Shown: positions 15,610 to 24,860, numbered from the stretch's first letter. The stretch: 48,146 nt of DNA from Candidatus Saccharimonadota bacterium (GCA_020428025.1 JAGQNO010000003.1:1-48146); one strand, 5' to 3'. Notes: generated by a model not told the origin, from the sequence alone. Program-made: numbers and translations.

Positions 15610-16170
15610 ATGGAGATAGATAAGCACAAAAAGCCCACCAAATTCCTGTGGGTGGACCTAGAGATGACCGGTCTGGACCCTGAGCAGCACGTCATTATAG
15701 AGGTAGCGGCAGAGGTGACGGACCTAGAATTTAAGACGCTGGCTAGCTATGAAGCACTGATTAAGCACGATCAATCGGTGATTGATAGGTCTAACGAATG
15801 GGCTGCCAAGCAGCACGCCGCCAGTGGGCTGACAGAGCGTTGCCAAGCAGAGGGTCGGGCGGAAACAGAGGTAATTCATGAGCTGGTGGGTTTTATTCAG
15901 GCTCAGTTTGGCCAGGAGCCGGCGGTGCTGGCCGGCAACAGCATTCATAATGATCGCCTGTTTATTAAAAAGTGGTGGCCAGAGGTGGACAGTTTGCTGC
16001 ACTACCGCATGCTGGACGTCAGCAGCTGGAAGGTGGTTATGCAGACCAAATACGGGCTTAATTTTATTAAGCCGGAGACGCATCGGGCATTTGAAGATAT
16101 TCAGGGCAGTATTGCGGAATTGCAGTATTACTTAGAGTGGCTAGGCAAGCATGGATCACAAGACCGTTGA
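15610..16170 (+). CDS. orn: Oligoribonuclease
   Basis: A DEDDh 3'-5' exoribonuclease that degrades 2-5 nt RNA and pGpG, finishing the work of PNPase and other nucleases. The protein has 186 residues. Catalytic residues are visible in FLWVDLEMTGLD (first D and E), NSIHNDRLFIKKWW (third acidic) and HRAFEDIQGSIAELQYY (His and final Asp). TATAAT at 15594-15599 ends ten bases before the ATG. Its last 20 bases overlap the next gene, indicating a coupled pair. It stops with TGA. Confidence 0.95.
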   Translation: MEIDKHKKPTKFLWVDLEMTGLDPEQHVIIEVAAEVTDLEFKTLASYEALIKHDQSVIDRSNEWAAKQHAASGLTERCQAEGRAETEVIHELVGFIQAQFGQEPAVLAGNSIHNDRLFIKKWWPEVDSLLHYRMLDVSSWKVVMQTKYGLNFIKPETHRAFEDIQGSIAELQYYLEWLGKHGSQDR

Positions 16171-16471
16171 AGACTACATCTTAAGCTTTCCAAACGCTAA
16201 ACTAGAGTATCCGTTTGGCGAGGGTGTGGCGGTATACAAAGTGCAGGACAAGATGTTTGCGCTGATTGCGGAAGGCAAAGAGCCGGTGCGGCTGAGCCTT
16301 AAATGCGACCCGCTGCTGGCTAAGACGCTCAGGGAAGAGTATGAATCGGTTTTGCCCGGGTATCATTTGAATAAAAAGCACTGGAATACGCTGATTTTAA
16401 CCGGCCAGCTCAGCTGGGAGCAGGTGCAGGATTTAATTAGGCTCAGCTACAATTTGGTTACTGCTGGTTGA
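16151..16471 (+). CDS. MmcQ/YjbR family protein
   Basis: A 106-residue protein of the MmcQ/YjbR family, small proteins with a CyaY-like double-wing fold. Signatures are FPNAKLEYPFGEGVAVYKV near residues 13-31, MFALIAEGKEPVRLSLKCDP, and LPGYHLNKKHWNTLIL near residues 70-85. The biochemical role of the family is not settled; DNA binding was proposed from structure. The start overlaps the end of orn by 20 bases. The gene's end overlaps that of the convergent gene at 16458. Confidence 0.85.
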   Translation: MDHKTVEDYILSFPNAKLEYPFGEGVAVYKVQDKMFALIAEGKEPVRLSLKCDPLLAKTLREEYESVLPGYHLNKKHWNTLILTGQLSWEQVQDLIRLSYNLVTAG

Positions 16472-17063
16472 GTTGTTCTAGCAATAGGTTAGTTTGTTCG
16501 TAGTGACTTTTAAGAAGTTTTTTGCCGTTAGGGCCAGCTTTATTAAAGGCTGTGGACAGGTCTCTTTGGTAGATTCCTAATTGGTCGTTTAGAACGGTCT
16601 TGAGGGTGCTGTCTAGATTGCTCGTAGACTGAGCGTCTTGAAGTTGTTTTTGGAGTTTCCCGGACACTTTAAGGCTCAACTCTTTGTCTTTTGGTTTATA
16701 GCGATGTTCTGCTAGGTAGCTTAGCAGCTCTGTTTGCTGGGTTGCTATTGTAAGCTGCGTGCTAACAACTGCATTTTTTAAACTGGCAGTGTTTGTATTT
16801 TGGGCCGTACTTGTAAGCAGCTGGGTAATAGCAGTCTGATCCTGGGCGACACTTAGCAGACTGGGCTTATCAAAACCCGAATTGCCGCCTAAGAGCTTCA
16901 TGACGACCAAAGCTACAATTGCCAACAGTGTAATACCTCCTAGCACGACTGCTAGTCGCGCGGCCATAGAGCTACCCCCAATTACAGGCTTATTGGAAGG
17001 AGCTGCGGGGTTTAGGATAAAATCGTAGTCCGGTTGGGGTTGAGGCGGTGTTTGGGGTTCCAT
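16458..17063 (-). CDS. Hypothetical single-pass membrane protein
   Basis: A 201-residue protein of unknown family. A Pro-rich cytoplasmic start (MEPQTPPQPQPDYDF) is followed by one membrane helix, LAVVLGGITLLAIVALVVMKLL, at about residues 37-58. The outer domain of ~140 residues is Gln/Thr/Leu-rich and probably helical (TAITQLLTSTAQNTNTASL, SGKLQKQLQDAQSTSNLDST), resembling a coiled-coil spacer. TATAAT (17077 down to 17072) ends eight bases before the ATG, with TTAGAA 17 bases further upstream, so the mRNA is likely leaderless. It is divergent from dnaG and the two promoters interlock. Confidence 0.7.
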   Translation of the reverse strand: MEPQTPPQPQPDYDFILNPAAPSNKPVIGGSSMAARLAVVLGGITLLAIVALVVMKLLGGNSGFDKPSLLSVAQDQTAITQLLTSTAQNTNTASLKNAVVSTQLTIATQQTELLSYLAEHRYKPKDKELSLKVSGKLQKQLQDAQSTSNLDSTLKTVLNDQLGIYQRDLSTAFNKAGPNGKKLLKSHYEQTNLLLEQLNQQ

Positions 17064-17071
17064 CGTTCTTA

Positions 17072-17116
17072 ATTATACCGCATATGCTTGAGAGTTCTAA
17101 CGGAATAACGGATACT
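17072..17116. promoter_or_regulatory. Interlocked divergent promoters of dnaG and the membrane gene
   Basis: For dnaG: TTGAGA at 17088-17093, 17 bases, GATACT at 17111-17116, six bases to the ATG at 17123. For the minus-strand gene: TTAGAA (17100 down to 17095), 17 bases, TATAAT (17077 down to 17072). The dnaG -35 lies within the spacer of the other promoter. Confidence 0.6.
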
Positions 17117-17122
17117 AATGGC

Positions 17123-18871
17123 ATGGATGCGGTTGATGAGGTAAAGCAGCGCCTAAGTGTGGAGGATGTGGTTGGGCAGTACGTCCAGCTTAAGCGTGCT
17201 GGCCGCAATTTTAAGGGCCTGAGCCCCTTTAGTAATGAGAAAACGCCCAGTTTTGTAGTTAGTCCGGATAAGCAGATTTGGCATGATTTTTCCTCTGGTC
17301 GCGGCGGCGATATGTTTAGTTTTGTTATGGAAGTAGAGGGCTTGGATTTTAGGGCGGCGCTGGAGCATTTGGCGCGGCAGGCGGGGGTTGATTTAGAGCA
17401 ATTTAAACCCGCTGGCGGCCGCAGTGGGCCGGACAAAAAGCGCTTACTGGCGGCCTGCGATGCCGCGGCAAGGTTTTACCAGCTGCAATTTAGCAAAAAT
17501 CAGACAGCTCTGGAGTATGTGTTTAAAAAGCGCCAATTTGATAAAGAAACGGTTTTGGCCTGGCGACTGGGCTACTCTCCCAACACGGGCACGGCGCTGG
17601 TTTCCTACCTGCGCGGCAAGGGTTTTACGGAGGTAGAAATTAAGTTGGCGGGCCTGACATCGCAGCGGCGGTCGGGTCTGGGCGATATGTTCCGTGGTCG
17701 GTTAATGATTCCCCTCTGCGACGCCACGGGCCAGGTGATTGGCTTTACGGCTCGGCTACTAGCTGACGACCCGCAGGCACCTAAATATATCAACACGCCA
17801 CAGACGCCGCTATACGATAAGTCGCGTCATGTTTTTGGGCTGCATCACGCCAAAGAGGCCATTAGAAAGGCCGGCTACAGCGTGATTGCAGAGGGCAATT
17901 TGGATGTTATTAGCAGCTACCAGGCAGGTGTGCGGCAAGTGGTAGCTACAGCCGGGACAGCCCTAACAGAGTACCAGCTTAAGGCCTTAAGTCGCTTAGC
18001 GGGCGATGTTAGGCTGGCTTTTGATGCGGACCGCGCCGGACTGGCGGCCACAGAGCGAGCAATCCCAATTGCTTCAAAAGTTAAAATTTCATTAAGTGTC
18101 ATTACAATTCCGGCCGGCAAAGACCCGGACGAACTTATTAAAAAAGACCCGGCGCTGTGGACCCAGGCCATTGAAGGGCACGAGTATGCGCTAGACTGGC
18201 TCATGGCGCGTTATGCGGCCCAACTGGACTTAACGAGCGCCCAGGGCAAGCGTCAGTATAGTGACATTTTACTGCCCGTTATTCAGGCTCTAGACGATGC
18301 CGTGGAGCGGGATCACTACTTAAATGCGATTGCAGATAAAATCGGCATTAACAGGGGTGCTTTGGACCAAAAAATGGCGGCGGGCAATCAAGATGCGACG
18401 CCTAAGCGGCTCAAGAAAGTGGTGGCTGCGCCGCTAGAGCAAGCGCCATCGGAATTAGTTAAATTGCAGGACAGATTGCTGGCTATAACGGTACAGGTCC
18501 CGGAGCTTAGGGAGTATCTGGCACCGCTAGAACAAGACATGTTACCGTCCAAAGATGCGCAAAAAATTATGAACTATTTATTAACTCACCCGGACTCTAA
18601 GATGACGCCCAAGACAGATTATGGTAAAATACTGTCATTACTCTACGAAGAGCTCTACAGCGGCCTTGAGCAATCAGAACTTCAATACGAAGCAGCTCGT
18701 GTGCAGGCCCGGCTGGTAGAACAATATGTCAAACACCAGAAAAGCAAAATCGCTCAAGAATTAGATGTCGCAGACGGCCTGCATGCAGAGAAGCTGCTGG
18801 CCCGCGCTGGGGAACTAGATGAACTATTACGCCTAATCACCAAGGAGAACGCCCGTGCCCAAGGATCCTAA
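17123..18871 (+). CDS. dnaG: DNA primase DnaG
   Basis: DnaG makes RNA primers at the replication fork. From the ATG at 17123 the protein has 582 residues and starts like other primases ([19 protein letters not shown]). Two upstream ATG/GTG starts would overlap the promoter, and the chosen ATG is six bases after its -10. The TOPRIM core has [14 protein letters not shown] and [11 protein letters not shown]. The N-terminal zinc-ribbon region is degenerate: the usual CPFH reads SPFS and CFGCG reads WHDFSSG, so no zinc ligands remain although NEKTPSF and GGDMFSFVM are kept. The rpoD start overlaps its last codons, as in the classical macromolecular synthesis operon. Confidence 0.95.
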   Translation: MDAVDEVKQRLSVEDVVGQYVQLKRAGRNFKGLSPFSNEKTPSFVVSPDKQIWHDFSSGRGGDMFSFVMEVEGLDFRAALEHLARQAGVDLEQFKPAGGRSGPDKKRLLAACDAAARFYQLQFSKNQTALEYVFKKRQFDKETVLAWRLGYSPNTGTALVSYLRGKGFTEVEIKLAGLTSQRRSGLGDMFRGRLMIPLCDATGQVIGFTARLLADDPQAPKYINTPQTPLYDKSRHVFGLHHAKEAIRKAGYSVIAEGNLDVISSYQAGVRQVVATAGTALTEYQLKALSRLAGDVRLAFDADRAGLAATERAIPIASKVKISLSVITIPAGKDPDELIKKDPALWTQAIEGHEYALDWLMARYAAQLDLTSAQGKRQYSDILLPVIQALDDAVERDHYLNAIADKIGINRGALDQKMAAGNQDATPKRLKKVVAAPLEQAPSELVKLQDRLLAITVQVPELREYLAPLEQDMLPSKDAQKIMNYLLTHPDSKMTPKTDYGKILSLLYEELYSGLEQSELQYEAARVQARLVEQYVKHQKSKIAQELDVADGLHAEKLLARAGELDELLRLITKENARAQGS

Positions 18872-19976
18872 AGACGCTAAACCAGACCTAGAAGCGCTTA
18901 AAGCGCAGCTGCTAGAAAAAGCAAAAAAAGACGGCAACATTAGCCAACGTGACATTTTTGAAGTCATTGCTGACACGCCAGACAACGCCACCACCCTAGA
19001 CAGCCTGTACACCGCACTGGCTGACGCCAGCATAGAAATCACCGCCACAGAGCCGGACGAGGCCAATTTTACAGACGAATGGGTGCTGGAAGAAGAAACA
19101 GAAGAGGTCGATGACGGCACTACCCAAATCTACATGGACGACGACGTGGCCGATGACTCCGTTCGCCTGTACCTGCGCGAAATCGGTAAAATCCCCCTGT
19201 TAAATGCGCAGCAAGAACTAGAACTAGCCCAGCGCGTGGTAGCCGGCGACAAAGACGCCAAAGACAAAATGGCGGAGGCAAACATGCGCTTAGTGGTGTC
19301 TATTGCCAAGCGCTACGTGGGCCGCGGGCTGGATTTGCTAGACCTTATTCAAGAAGGCAATACCGGGCTCCTGCGCGCCGTAGAAAAGTTTGACCCAGAT
19401 AAGGGCTTTAAATTTAGTACCTACGCCACCTGGTGGATTAGGCAGGCCATTACCCGCGCCATTGCGGACCAGGCCCGCACTATTCGTATCCCCGTGCACA
19501 TGGTGGAAACCATTAACAAGCTGCTGCGCACCCAGCGTCGCCTGACGCAGGAGCTCAACCGCGAGCCCACCAATGAAGAAATCGCCAAAGAAATGGAGAT
19601 TGATGTAGACAAGGTGGAGCACATCATGAAAATTAAGCAGGACATTTCTTCTTTGGACGCCTCTATTAGGGACGATGAAGAAGACAGCGTGCTAGCCGAC
19701 TTTATTGAAGACGAAGACACTGTTTCTCCGGAAGAATCCGCAACTTCTCAGCTGCTCAAGGAGCAGGTAAAGGATATGCTGGGCGCCCTAACGGACCGCG
19801 AGCAGAAAATTCTTAAGCTGCGCTTTGGGCTAGAAGACGGCAAATCGCACACCCTGGAAGAGGTGGGGCAGGAGTTTAGCGTGACCCGCGAGCGTATTCG
19901 GCAAATTGAGGCCAAGGCGCTGGCCAAGCTGCGCAAACATCGGGATGCTAAGAAGCTGCATGACTACATCAAATAA
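18855..19976 (+). CDS. rpoD: RNA polymerase primary sigma factor
   Basis: The housekeeping sigma-70 factor, 373 residues. Region 1.2 begins [16 protein letters not shown] near residue 99. Region 2 includes [17 protein letters not shown], which reads the -10 element, followed by [15 protein letters not shown]. Region 4.2 contains [20 protein letters not shown], which reads the -35. Region 1.1 is short and acidic. The start codon is GTG, with AAGGAG at 18842-18847 seven bases upstream, inside the end of dnaG. The predicted specificity fits the TTGACA/TATAAT promoters seen throughout this window. Confidence 0.97.
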   Translation: MPKDPKDAKPDLEALKAQLLEKAKKDGNISQRDIFEVIADTPDNATTLDSLYTALADASIEITATEPDEANFTDEWVLEEETEEVDDGTTQIYMDDDVADDSVRLYLREIGKIPLLNAQQELELAQRVVAGDKDAKDKMAEANMRLVVSIAKRYVGRGLDLLDLIQEGNTGLLRAVEKFDPDKGFKFSTYATWWIRQAITRAIADQARTIRIPVHMVETINKLLRTQRRLTQELNREPTNEEIAKEMEIDVDKVEHIMKIKQDISSLDASIRDDEEDSVLADFIEDEDTVSPEESATSQLLKEQVKDMLGALTDREQKILKLRFGLEDGKSHTLEEVGQEFSVTRERIRQIEAKALAKLRKHRDAKKLHDYIK

Positions 19977-20550
19977 GCTACAAATTATAGGCATAGCCGG
20001 CACCAACGGCGCTGGCAAAGACACCGTGGGCGAGCTGCTGGCCGAGCACTACGGTTACCTATTTGTATCTGTTACGGAGCTGCTGCGGGCAGAGGCGCGC
20101 CGGCGCGGACTGCCCGTAGAGCGCGAAGTTTTGCGCACCATTAGCGCCGAATGGCGCCGCGAGCTAGGCCTGGGCGTCCTGGTAGACAAAGCCTATGCAG
20201 AATATCAGGTGGGCGACTACAAGGGCTTGGCCATTGCCAGTTTGCGCAACCCGGGCGAGGCAGACCGCGTCCACGCCCTGGGCGGCTCTGTGCTGTGGAT
20301 CGATGCCGACCCCCGCGTCCGCTACGACCGCATTCAAGCCAACGCCAGCGCCCGTGGCCGCGCCTCTGAAGACAACAAAACTTTTGAACAATTTCAGGCA
20401 GAAGAGGCTGCAGAAATGCAAAGCCTTGGCGGCGATGCGGCCACGCTGGATATGGCGGCTGTTAAAGCCAAGGCCGACATTTTTATAGATAACACCGGGG
20501 AAGACCTGGCCTCGTTTAAGAGTGATGTTGAGGAGCTGCTGGGCCTGTAG
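19960..20550 (+). CDS. P-loop nucleotide kinase-like ATPase
   Basis: A 196-residue P-loop protein with Walker [10 protein letters not shown] near residues 13-21, followed by a helix ([20 protein letters not shown]) typical of adenylate/dephospho-CoA kinase-type enzymes. A lid-like [19 protein letters not shown] lies near residues 127-145, and [20 protein letters not shown] at the end is the usual final beta-alpha unit of this fold. The phosphate acceptor cannot be read from the sequence; dephospho-CoA kinase or a deoxynucleotide kinase are both possible. It overlaps the end of rpoD by 17 bases and is probably in the dnaG-rpoD operon. Starts further upstream lie inside rpoD. Confidence 0.8.
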   Translation: MTTSNKLQIIGIAGTNGAGKDTVGELLAEHYGYLFVSVTELLRAEARRRGLPVEREVLRTISAEWRRELGLGVLVDKAYAEYQVGDYKGLAIASLRNPGEADRVHALGGSVLWIDADPRVRYDRIQANASARGRASEDNKTFEQFQAEEAAEMQSLGGDAATLDMAAVKAKADIFIDNTGEDLASFKSDVEELLGL

Positions 20551-20564
20551 CGTATACTATACCT

Positions 20565-23198
20565 ATGCCAACAGAGGTGCCCGCAAAATCAGCTGACAAG
20601 CGCAAAAAACTAGTCGTCATAGACGGCAAGTCGGTCTTTTACCGCGGTTACTATGCCATGCCCAATCTGTCTACTAAGGATGGCACGCCCACCGGTGGGG
20701 TGTTTGGCTTTGCCAGTATGGCACTGGAAATTATTAAGAAGCTCAAGCCGGATTATGTGGCGGTGGCGTGGGATAAGCCCAAGACCAATATTAGAAGAAG
20801 ACTGGATATTTATCCGGAGTACAAGGCGGGGCGCAAGCCGGCGCCAAAGGATTTTTATGAGCAAATTCCGGTGCTGCATGAGCTCTTAGATGCGCTGGGG
20901 TGGCCGCTGTATGAATGCGATGATTACGAGGCGGATGACATCATGGGCACTCTGGCCGTGCAGGCCCGGCAAGCAGATTTAGACACACTGCTGGTGACAT
21001 CGGATTTGGATATGCTGCAGCTGGTCAACGGCAATGTTAAGGTGTATGCGCTCAAGAAGGGGCTGACCAATATTGAGCTGTATTCGCCGGAGTCGTTTAA
21101 GGCTAAGTACGGCATTGATGTGCATCAGTTTAACGACCTAAAAGCGCTCAAAGGAGACAGCAGCGACAACATTCCGGGCGTGCCCGGCGTGGGAGAAAAA
21201 ACAGCGGTGCAGCTACTGCAAGACTACAAGACGCTGGACGGTATTTATGACAATTTACATCTGATAAAGGACGCCGTGCGCCGCAAGCTAGAGGCCGGCA
21301 AAGAGTCCGCCTACATGAGCCACAAGTTGGCAGAAATTTGGCTGGATGCGCCAACGCCGCTGGACCTTGCGGCCATGGATGGGCGTAATCTAAAGCCGTC
21401 GGTTTTAGCCGATGTTTTGACGCGCTTGGAGTTCCGTAGCTTAGCCCGGCAGCTGCCGGACATTTTGCCGGGGCTAGAGGCCGCAGACTTACAAGTGGCC
21501 ACTGGCAAGAAGCTCAAGACGGGCAAACTTGTGCGGGGGCTGCCAGACATAAAAGACCACCACGTCTACGTGTATTCGCGCGCGGCTGGTAAGCACGGAG
21601 CGCGGCCAGAGCTTCTGGCGGTGAGCACAGACGGCATCAACATTTACCAGGTGCCACTAGACAAAGCGGCCGACCTGCTGAGCCAGGCGCATGGTCTGAT
21701 CGGCTACGATGTTAAAAATACGCTGCAGATGCTGCTGGAGCTGGGCTGCACGGAGCTGCCAAAGGTACATCACGATGTATTAATTGGCTCGTTTTTGCTG
21801 GATAGTCTGCGGCGGGAGCAATCGCTCACGGATTTAGCCGCCTCTGATTTGGGTTACGAGGGATCCCCGTTGGATAACCTAGCGCCAGATGAAGTCCCGG
21901 GCAAGCTGCCAGATATAATGGCGGTGCTCAAGGGGCTGCATGAGCAGCAGGAATCGGCCCTTAAAGACCTGCCAGATATCCAAAAATTGGCAGAGGAAAT
22001 TGAGTGGCCGGTGATTCCGGTGCTGGCGCGCATGGAGCACCGCGGCATATTGCTGGATAAACCATACCTGAAGCTGTTTAGCGCCCAAATTGACGATGCC
22101 ATTAGCGACCTGCAGCAGCAAATTTACGGCATGGCGGACACGGAATTTAACATTGCCAGCCCGTCGCAGCTGGCAGATATTTTGTTTGGCACGTTGCAGC
22201 TGCCCACCCAAGGCATTAAGAAGGGTAAAACCGGCTATTCTACCGCGGCATCGGAATTGGATAAGCTGCGCGGCCTGCATCCAATCATAGACATGATTAC
22301 CCAGTTTAGAGAAGTAACTAAGCTCAAAAACACGTACGTGGACACGCTACCTGAGCAGACAGACGGCCAAGGCCGTGTGCACACCACGTTTAATCTAACT
22401 ATTGCGCAGACTGGACGGCTCAGCAGTACGGACCCTAATCTGCAAAATATCCCGACTCGCACAGAGCTGGGCCGCCATATCAGGACGGCATTTGTGGCTG
22501 GACCTGGTAACAAATTAGTCAGCGCGGATTACTCGCAGTTTGAGCTGCGCCTAGCCGCTGTGCTGGCGCGCGATGAAGAACTAATCGATATGTTTAACAG
22601 GGGTGCCGATATCCATACCGCCACTGCCGCCCAGGTCTACGGCCGCGACCCAGAAGACGTCACCAAAGATATGCGCCGCGCCGCCAAAGTGATTAACTTT
22701 GGCATTTTGTATGGCATGAGTCCGCACGGCCTGGCGGCCGCGGCTGGCATGAACTTTGGCCAGGCGGCCGACTTTATTAGCAAATACAAAGCGCTGCGCC
22801 CGCGGCTGTTTGAATACATGGACAGCTTGCTCACGCAGGCCAGAGAACAGGGGTATGTGGCCACACTGCTGGGCCGACGTCGTCCCATGCCGGACATAAA
22901 ATCGTCTAATTTTGCGGTCCGCGGAGCGGCCGAGCGCGCCGCAATTAACATGCCAATCCAGGGCACAGAAGCAGACCTAATGAAGCTGGCCATGATTAAG
23001 GTGGACGACCTGCTGCGCGCCCAGCACAACAACTGTCACCAACTGTTGCAAATCCACGACTCAATCTTGGTGGAGTGCCCGGCAGAGGTAGCGGACCGCA
23101 TTGCTGACCTCTTAAAAACCACCATGGAATCGGTCTACAATTTGCCGGTTCGACTGGACGTGGATGTGACCATTGGGGATAATTGGGGCCAGTTGTAG
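20565..23198 (+). CDS. polA: DNA polymerase I
   Basis: An 877-residue family A polymerase for repair and Okazaki-fragment processing. The N-terminal 5'-nuclease is intact: VVIDGKSVFYRGYYAM, DYEADDIMGTLA, GDSSDNIPGVPGVGEKTA. The polymerase domain carries motif A DYSQFELRLAA, motif B RRAAKVINFGILYGMSPHG and motif C QIHDSILVECP. The central 3'-5' exonuclease domain is degenerate: the DxE of motif I is missing (HVYVYSRAAGKHG) and motifs II and III are unrecognisable, so proofreading is not expected, as in Taq polymerase. TATACT at 20553-20558 ends six bases before the ATG, suggesting a leaderless transcript separate from rpoD. Confidence 0.97.
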   Translation: MPTEVPAKSADKRKKLVVIDGKSVFYRGYYAMPNLSTKDGTPTGGVFGFASMALEIIKKLKPDYVAVAWDKPKTNIRRRLDIYPEYKAGRKPAPKDFYEQIPVLHELLDALGWPLYECDDYEADDIMGTLAVQARQADLDTLLVTSDLDMLQLVNGNVKVYALKKGLTNIELYSPESFKAKYGIDVHQFNDLKALKGDSSDNIPGVPGVGEKTAVQLLQDYKTLDGIYDNLHLIKDAVRRKLEAGKESAYMSHKLAEIWLDAPTPLDLAAMDGRNLKPSVLADVLTRLEFRSLARQLPDILPGLEAADLQVATGKKLKTGKLVRGLPDIKDHHVYVYSRAAGKHGARPELLAVSTDGINIYQVPLDKAADLLSQAHGLIGYDVKNTLQMLLELGCTELPKVHHDVLIGSFLLDSLRREQSLTDLAASDLGYEGSPLDNLAPDEVPGKLPDIMAVLKGLHEQQESALKDLPDIQKLAEEIEWPVIPVLARMEHRGILLDKPYLKLFSAQIDDAISDLQQQIYGMADTEFNIASPSQLADILFGTLQLPTQGIKKGKTGYSTAASELDKLRGLHPIIDMITQFREVTKLKNTYVDTLPEQTDGQGRVHTTFNLTIAQTGRLSSTDPNLQNIPTRTELGRHIRTAFVAGPGNKLVSADYSQFELRLAAVLARDEELIDMFNRGADIHTATAAQVYGRDPEDVTKDMRRAAKVINFGILYGMSPHGLAAAAGMNFGQAADFISKYKALRPRLFEYMDSLLTQAREQGYVATLLGRRRPMPDIKSSNFAVRGAAERAAINMPIQGTEADLMKLAMIKVDDLLRAQHNNCHQLLQIHDSILVECPAEVADRIADLLKTTMESVYNLPVRLDVDVTIGDNWGQL

Positions 23199-23222
23199 TC
23201 CGTGGAATCGATGTCCTAACAC

Positions 23223-23260
23223 GCTCTACCAATTGTGTAAACGTGTACAAAAGGTAGAGC
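23223..23260. other. Hairpin between polA and a small membrane gene
   Basis: GCTCTACC (23223-23230) and GGTAGAGC (23253-23260) form an 8-bp stem with possible inner TTGT/ACAA pairing. No U-run follows, so it is a weak terminator candidate, or a structure in the leader of the next gene. On the minus strand CAATTGGTAGAGC resembles a tRNA D-arm, but the rest of a tRNA cannot be formed. Confidence 0.4.
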
Positions 23261-23287
23261 AATCAGTAATAAGGAGAACCAAACAAA

Positions 23288-23533
23288 ATGGACGAAAAAC
23301 TAGCCAAAAAAATCAATCGCAAACTACGGTTAATTAGCTGGATGCTCAGCTTCTTTAGTATTTTGATTTTGACTGCGCTGGCCGTTATGGGCTTCTTTAT
23401 GTGGCGCGGGTATCAGCAAATCAACAAAGTCCAAAATAGCTGGCAGAGCATTACTAATACCAGTGGTAGCAGCCTAGAAAAACAGCTGTGTAGCAGTAGT
23501 CTGGCGACTAGTTTTAATCTAAAGTGCGAGTAA
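23288..23533 (+). CDS. Small single-pass membrane protein
   Basis: An 81-residue protein with a short basic start (MDEKLAKKINRKLRLI), one long hydrophobic helix (WMLSFFSILILTALAVMGFF at about residues 19-38) and a ~40-residue polar outer part with two cysteines near the C-terminus (KQLCSSSLATSFNLKCE) that could form a disulfide. AAGGAG at 23271-23276 lies 11 bases before the ATG. No family recognised. Its last 20 bases overlap the end of the convergent gene. Confidence 0.65.
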   Translation: MDEKLAKKINRKLRLISWMLSFFSILILTALAVMGFFMWRGYQQINKVQNSWQSITNTSGSSLEKQLCSSSLATSFNLKCE

Positions 23534-23945
23534 TCTTGCGGCGCCGCACGCGTCCGCCGCGGGCGTGGGCAAGCCTAAGAGCCAACATAATTATCCAGGC
23601 CGCCAAGAGGGCGTCGACAATGCTGGTAACCAGGCCCAGCATGTAGTTGTGATGGCGGGCGTTAAACACTGCCACCAGTAGGACTAACCCTTCCGCGCCG
23701 GCCAACAGGAGTGCCAACCGCGGGCTGCGTCGTTCTTGAGCGGCTACAGCTAGAAACCACAGGCCGGTGAACCAAGCTGTTAGCAGCATAAAGTAGAGCA
23801 AGGACAAGATAAGATTGCCCACGCAATCGCTGCCGCCTTTTTGACACTGCGTCACTACAGAGTAGCCGCCGTTTAAGACATTGAGCAGGGTCATGACCCC
23901 TAGTTGCACCAGGCCTGCGGCTGCGGTTTGGTAGGTTAGTTTCAT
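23514..23945 (-). CDS. Hypothetical four-helix membrane protein
   Basis: A 143-residue polytopic protein. Four hydrophobic segments can be seen: near the start (TAAAGLVQLGVMTLLNVL), VGNLILSLLYFMLLTAWFTG, LALLLAGAEGLVLLVAVF and LVTSIVDALLAAWIIMLALR. Two cysteines (TQCQKGGSDC) lie in the first outer loop. The tail is strongly basic (HARGGRVRRRKITR). I recognise no family. TATACT (23960 down to 23955) ends nine bases before the ATG with no Shine-Dalgarno. It is divergent from the gene at 24003. Confidence 0.7.
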   Translation of the reverse strand: MKLTYQTAAAGLVQLGVMTLLNVLNGGYSVVTQCQKGGSDCVGNLILSLLYFMLLTAWFTGLWFLAVAAQERRSPRLALLLAGAEGLVLLVAVFNARHHNYMLGLVTSIVDALLAAWIIMLALRLAHARGGRVRRRKITRTLD

Positions 23946-24002
23946 ATACCAACTAGTATAAAACTGCTTGCAAAATTAGTAAAACTGTGATACTATATGG
24001 AC

Positions 24003-24611
24003 ATGTATGGATCAGGACGTGGACTACGATTCTTTCTAGGCTTTCTAGTTGTTATTTTGGTGCTGTTTTTAGTCATCGTTTTAATTGTGCGCGGCGGGGG
24101 GAGCGACTCTAAGAAAGTGCAAGAGACTAAAAAGACCCTCATGAGCTACGTTGATAACCCAGCAGTTACTGTTACGCAGACTGTTATTGGCCCGGTGCAA
24201 GCATCTCAAAATCACGACCAAGCCACCATTACGGTCTCTAATAGCAGCTCTGTTATGACTATCTACAAAGGCTACGACGGTAGCGTGGTAGACAGTAAAT
24301 CCTACCCAATGAACCAGACTAGTTTTGGTGAATTTCTAAAGGCACTGGACCGCGCCGGTTACACCCGCGGCAACACCCCAGAAGAACTCAAGGACGACCG
24401 CGGCTTCTGCCCCCTTGGCTCACGCTACATCTTTACTATTAGCGAAGGCGGCAATGAACTCCAGCGCTACTGGGCCACCAGCTGTGGCGGCACCCGCACT
24501 TACAACGGTAACTTGTCGCTCACCCGCGCGCTGTTTAAAAATCAGGTTCCTGATTACTACACCATGGTTAATAACGCCAACAAAAACAGCGGCACTGTTC
24601 TTAGCCTTTAA
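24003..24611 (+). CDS. Hypothetical membrane-anchored protein
   Basis: A 202-residue protein with an N-terminal anchor (FFLGFLVVILVLFLVIVLIV, about residues 10-29) followed by an extracytoplasmic domain. That domain has beta-like segments (ATITVSNSSSVMTIYKGYDG) and two cysteines, FCPLGSRYIF and SCGGTRTY, that could form a disulfide. Of two close ATGs (23997 and 24003), the second is eight bases after an extended -10, TG-T-GATACT (23989-23994), which overlaps the first. No family recognised; presumably displayed on the cell surface. Confidence 0.7.
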   Translation: MYGSGRGLRFFLGFLVVILVLFLVIVLIVRGGGSDSKKVQETKKTLMSYVDNPAVTVTQTVIGPVQASQNHDQATITVSNSSSVMTIYKGYDGSVVDSKSYPMNQTSFGEFLKALDRAGYTRGNTPEELKDDRGFCPLGSRYIFTISEGGNELQRYWATSCGGTRTYNGNLSLTRALFKNQVPDYYTMVNNANKNSGTVLSL

Positions 24612-24844
24612 CCAACCCTAAGCACCAGTTTCTTATCTGTTTTGGCCGCCTTTTGGAGCTGCTGCAAATGCAGGCGCAAGCTGCCAATCAGGGCGCTGCT
24701 GCGGCCGCTTATAATAATGTCTTTTTCACGGAGTTGCACAGAGACATCGGCATTAAATTCCGAGTGGACGTACTGCTTAATAGCGGCCACCTCTGGAGGC
24801 ATGTCAAAATCTCTCTTTAGCAGTAGGTCGTGCAGGGAATTCAT
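24608..24844 (-). CDS. Small hypothetical protein
   Basis: A 78-residue soluble protein. Its middle and end (KDIIISGRSSALIGSLRLHL) vaguely resemble the C-terminal part of DUF721/DciA-like domains, which carry a strand followed by a helix with conserved leucines, but the match is too weak for a name. TATACT (24858 down to 24853) ends eight bases before the ATG; it overlaps the -10 of the divergent mutM gene. Its last four bases overlap the end of the preceding convergent gene. Confidence 0.65.
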   Translation of the reverse strand: MNSLHDLLLKRDFDMPPEVAAIKQYVHSEFNADVSVQLREKDIIISGRSSALIGSLRLHLQQLQKAAKTDKKLVLRVG

Positions 24845-24852
24845 GTGCTCTT

Positions 24853-24860
24853 AGTATAAT
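24853..24860. promoter_or_regulatory. Shared -10 region of mutM and its divergent neighbour
   Basis: Eight bases, AGTATAAT, contain TATAAT on the plus strand (24855-24860, seven bases before the mutM start) and TATACT on the minus strand (24858 down to 24853, eight bases before the other start). Both messages would be leaderless and mutually exclusive at initiation. Confidence 0.6.

Noticed and set aside
23199-23262. tRNA gene on the minus strand (CAATTGGTAGAGC resembles a D-arm and TCGATTCC a T-loop)
   Set aside because: The space between the two is about 11 bases, too short for anticodon and variable arms; the T-stem does not pair and the D-arm half pairs with GCTCTACC instead. Chance resemblance or a remnant.
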